In this document: one piece after another, positions 5,941-8,279 of the stretch
Layout of the letters: each line of letters begins with the position of its first letter
Position numbering within the stretch: position 1 is the first letter of the stretch
NCBI GenBank assembly: GCA_021166815.1
Contig: JAJPEO010000028.1
Coordinates: 1 to 8,279 of the forward strand
Length of the DNA: 8,279 bases
DNA from: Nocardioides sp.
Lineage (GTDB): Bacteria > Actinomycetota > Actinomycetes > Propionibacteriales > Nocardioidaceae
Direction: 5' to 3'
Notes under the pieces: model-generated
Told to the model about the DNA's origin: nothing
Seen by the model: the letters and a program-made list of their open reading frames with translations, nothing else
Database searches by the model: none
Translations under genes and position numbers: made by a program

Positions 5941-6771
5941 GTCGGGCACCCAGCAGATGCCGTAGCGCTGGCCGGCCTGCCACTGCTCCCGCGTGGGTCG
6001 TTCCTCGGTCCAGGTGAAGTCCAGCGGGTCCTCTGCCTCGCCGCGCGCAGCGTCGCGACAGGCCGGTGTCAACGTGCGTGCGGCGACCGCGACGGTGGGG
6101 TAGGCCCGTCCGGCCAGGTCGACGGACTCGATCGCCCGCCAGGAATGGGGTCGGTCGCACCGCACCCTCCGGGACCGGGCGTCGCCGGGGCGCCCGGTGG
6201 AGCACATGGCGATCGAGGCGTCGGTGCCGAGGCCGCGGGTGCGGCGCGGCAAGGTCGCGAGCCGCCTCGTGCTGGCGAGGACCACCACGTCGCAGCGGAA
6301 CCACGATGCACCGGCGGCCGCCTCCTCGACGGTCGGCGTGAACCACACCGCGCGGGCCATGCTGGTGCGCAAGGCCCTCTCGGTGGCGCCGAGGTGCCCG
6401 GCCAGGCGACGGGTGCAGGCCTCGCGTGGTTGCGCCTGGACGGCGGGGGAGTCGACCGCCAGCCGGTGCCCGGCCTCCACGAGGTCGAGTCGTCCCACGA
6501 AGAACGTCTCAGCCGTGTGCGGACGCCCGCACCGCACCGGAGGTGCCGCGGAGGTGGGCGCCGTCGCGGCACGGAACCCGAGCGAGCGGCACTGGCCGAC
6601 CCGCGGAGCGGGGGGTGCCACGGCCGGCGTGGTCGTCGTCACGGGAGGCGACGACGGGCGGTCCGGACGGGGGTCGGGCGCTGCGTCGGTGCAGCCGGCG
6701 AGCGTGGCGAGCAGCACCGTCGCGGCCACCACGCGGCGGGCGACGGCCGCCGGCGAGACCGCGCGCCTCAC
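5938..6771 (-). CDS. Septum-formation-family lipoprotein with a duplicated four-Cys domain
   Basis: This encodes a 277-residue predicted lipoprotein. The N terminus has Arg pairs, a hydrophobic stretch and a lipobox (LAGC, Cys27), then a Pro/Thr/Ser-rich linker to about residue 57, so the rest should be anchored outside the membrane. The outer part resembles the actinobacterial 'septum formation' family and appears to be two tandem units. Unit one has Cys61, Cys81 (in CGRPHTAE), Cys119 and Cys160; unit two has Cys190, Cys205 (in CDRPHSW), Cys238 and Cys273. Each thus has four Cys and a CxRPH motif, suggesting disulfide-stabilised domains. The GTG start overlaps the flavodoxin stop as GTGA, so the two form an operon. 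The family name comes from other annotations, and a direct role in septation is not shown. No catalytic motif was recognised. Confidence 0.75.
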   Translation of the reverse strand: MRRAVSPAAVARRVVAATVLLATLAGCTDAAPDPRPDRPSSPPVTTTTPAVAPPAPRVGQCRSLGFRAATAPTSAAPPVRCGRPHTAETFFVGRLDLVEAGHRLAVDSPAVQAQPREACTRRLAGHLGATERALRTSMARAVWFTPTVEEAAAGASWFRCDVVVLASTRRLATLPRRTRGLGTDASIAMCSTGRPGDARSRRVRCDRPHSWRAIESVDLAGRAYPTVAVAARTLTPACRDAARGEAEDPLDFTWTEERPTREQWQAGQRYGICWVPD

Positions 6772-7253
6772 CCCATCACCAGGGCGGCGATCGTCGCACC
6801 GAGCTCACGGGCGGCCGCGGTGTCGTCGTCCCCGACGTCACCGAGCACCTCCAGCACCGGCGCGGCCTGACGCCACGACAGCGCCCCCACGATCGACTGC
6901 ACCGACCGGACGGCGCCGGTGGTGTCGTAGCGCCCGTGCACCCACAACCCGTACGGAGCCCGGCCACCGTCGCCCCCCGCGGCCGAGCCGTCGTCGGTGA
7001 GGGCGCCGCCGGCCTGGAGGAAGATCGTGTCGAAGAAGTGCTTCAGCGCCCCGGACATGTAGCCGAAGTTGGCCGTCGTACCGAGCAGGTAGCCGTCGGC
7101 GGCCAGCACGTCGTCGGCGGTGGCCTCCAACGCCTGCCGTACGACCACCTCCACGCCCTCGATCTCCTCGTCGTTGGCCCCCGCGACGACGGCATCGGTG
7201 AGGGCCCGGACACCGGGGGTCGGGGAGTGGTGGACGATCAGCAGTCGCGCCAT
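6768..7253 (-). CDS. Flavodoxin-family / NADPH-dependent FMN reductase-like protein
   Basis: This encodes a 161-residue single-domain flavodoxin-fold protein, probably binding FMN and acting as a quinone or flavin oxidoreductase in the cytosol. The N-terminal strand LLIVHHS leads into a phosphate-binding loop (SPTPGVRAL, 10-18). The loop beside the isoalloxazine ring is GTTANFGYMSGALKHFFD (58-75), highly typical of WrbA-like and related NAD(P)H oxidoreductases. A GLWVHGRYDTTGA segment (102-114) corresponds to the third flavin loop. The start ATG lies six bases after a TAGGCT box, pointing to a leaderless message, and the stop overlaps the lipoprotein start. The physiological substrate cannot be inferred. 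Confidence 0.87.
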   Translation of the reverse strand: MARLLIVHHSPTPGVRALTDAVVAGANDEEIEGVEVVVRQALEATADDVLAADGYLLGTTANFGYMSGALKHFFDTIFLQAGGALTDDGSAAGGDGGRAPYGLWVHGRYDTTGAVRSVQSIVGALSWRQAAPVLEVLGDVGDDDTAAARELGATIAALVMG

Positions 7254-7265
7254 GCGCCGAGCCTA
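7254..7265 (-). promoter_or_regulatory. Likely leaderless promoter of the flavodoxin gene (-10 TAGGCT)
   Basis: On the minus strand TAGGCT (7265 to 7260) is followed by six bases and the ATG at 7253. The box overlaps an 8-bp palindrome GCCTAGGC (7261-7268) that could be chance or an operator. Confidence 0.6.
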
Positions 7266-7312
7266 GGCGTTCGCGAGGCGGACACGATGCTGCGCCCCGA
7301 GGGCGGTGTGCG

Positions 7313-7318
7313 TATCCT
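7313..7318 (+). promoter_or_regulatory. -10 box (TATCCT) of the leuA leader transcript
   Basis: TATCCT fits TANNNT and ends nine bases before the first ATG of the leader ORF, so the 5' UTR would be only a few bases or absent. No good -35 hexamer is visible 16-19 bases upstream. The gap between the divergent flavodoxin and leuA genes (7254-7442) holds this box, the opposite promoter, the leader ORF and the hairpin. Confidence 0.5.
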
Positions 7319-7327
7319 GTGGGAGTC

Positions 7328-7351
7328 ATGATGCGCGACCTGCTCCTTTGA
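7328..7351 (+). CDS. leuA leader peptide MMRDLLL (leucine-sensing attenuator ORF)
   Basis: This is a seven-codon ORF with two consecutive ATGs, then Arg, Asp and three Leu codons (CTG, CTC, CTT) directly before TGA. CTT is a rare Leu codon in such GC-rich DNA. GGGAG at 7321-7325 lies five bases before the second ATG (7331), so either ATG could serve. Consecutive Leu codons just upstream of leuA, with a strong hairpin starting two bases after the stop, form the standard layout of amino-acid attenuation: low Leu-tRNA would stall the ribosome on the Leu codons and cover the left hairpin arm. Leader-peptide control of leuA has been proposed in other actinobacteria. Function here is inferred, but the arrangement is unlikely to be chance. 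Confidence 0.72.
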   Translation: MMRDLLL

Positions 7352-7353
7352 TG

Positions 7354-7390
7354 CCGCAGCGAGGCCCCACAGCCGGCCTCCTCGCTGCGG
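7354..7390 (+). promoter_or_regulatory. leuA attenuator hairpin
   Basis: CCGCAGCGAGG (7354-7364) is perfectly complementary to CCTCGCTGCGG (7380-7390), an 11-bp stem with a 15-base loop. A second register pairs GAGGCC (7361-7366) with GGCCTC (7375-7380). The left arm begins two bases after the leader stop, so a ribosome stalled on the Leu codons would block it. No T-run follows, so it may act as an actinobacterial-style terminator or by affecting leuA translation. Confidence 0.7.
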
Positions 7391-7442
7391 AGAGTGGTTG
7401 CGCCCGGCGTCGCCCCTGAGTCGCTGACGAAAGCCGAAGACC

Positions 7443-8279
<837 letters not shown>

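Noticed and set aside
7287..7331. Fourteen-codon plus-strand ORF (MLRPEGGVRILWES) ending at the leuA leader start
   Set aside because: It contains the leader's own -10 box, so it would not be on that transcript; no Shine-Dalgarno or other support was seen.

Overview
The window is dense, very GC-rich DNA with strong G/C third-position bias. It carries actinobacterial gene types throughout: a long-form LeuA, an Era with a TKxD G4 motif, 10-methyl fatty acid genes and a 'septum formation' lipoprotein. Several genes have a TANNNT box six bases before the start codon, as in actinobacterial leaderless transcripts. Gene content and protein style suggest a member of the Nocardioidaceae/Propionibacteriales; this is inference, since no rRNA or marker was searched.

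Region 1 (1-1421) is the tail of a conserved housekeeping cluster. It holds a CBS/CorC membrane protein (5' end outside the window) followed, with an 8-base overlap, by a small cytidine-deaminase-like protein that has lost its zinc ligands. A perfect GC hairpin directly after that stop closes the unit. In Mycobacterium tuberculosis the equivalent genes (Rv2366c, Rv2365c) lie directly before era.

Region 2 (1450-4900) separates that pair from era. It contains a two-gene operon (tmsA-tmsB type) predicted to convert oleoyl lipids into 10-methyl branched (tuberculostearic-type) fatty acids: TmsB methylenates the double bond using S-adenosylmethionine and TmsA reduces the methylene. A siderophore-interacting-protein-type flavin reductase follows, with its own likely leaderless promoter.

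Region 3 (4893-5924) is era, overlapping the reductase gene by 8 bases. The product has an unusual, extremely acidic N-terminal extension.

Region 4 (5938-7253, minus strand) is a two-gene operon: a flavodoxin-family protein, then a lipoprotein with a duplicated four-cysteine CxRPH domain. It converges on era with only 13 bases between the stop codons.

Region 5 (7313-8279) is the leuA control region and the start of leuA. A short leader ORF (MMRDLLL) with three consecutive Leu codons is followed after two bases by a perfect 11-bp hairpin, which reads as a leucine attenuator. The leuA frame is then broken by an in-frame TAG at codon 191, where actinobacterial LeuA has a Tyr (YSPE motif). Homology resumes at once in the same frame to the window edge. 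The stop is a true nonsense mutation, a base-call error, or (least likely) a recoded codon. Everything else looks like intact core or lipid metabolism; I saw no tRNA, rRNA, CRISPR array or insertion sequence, and no gene-free stretch longer than about 190 bases.
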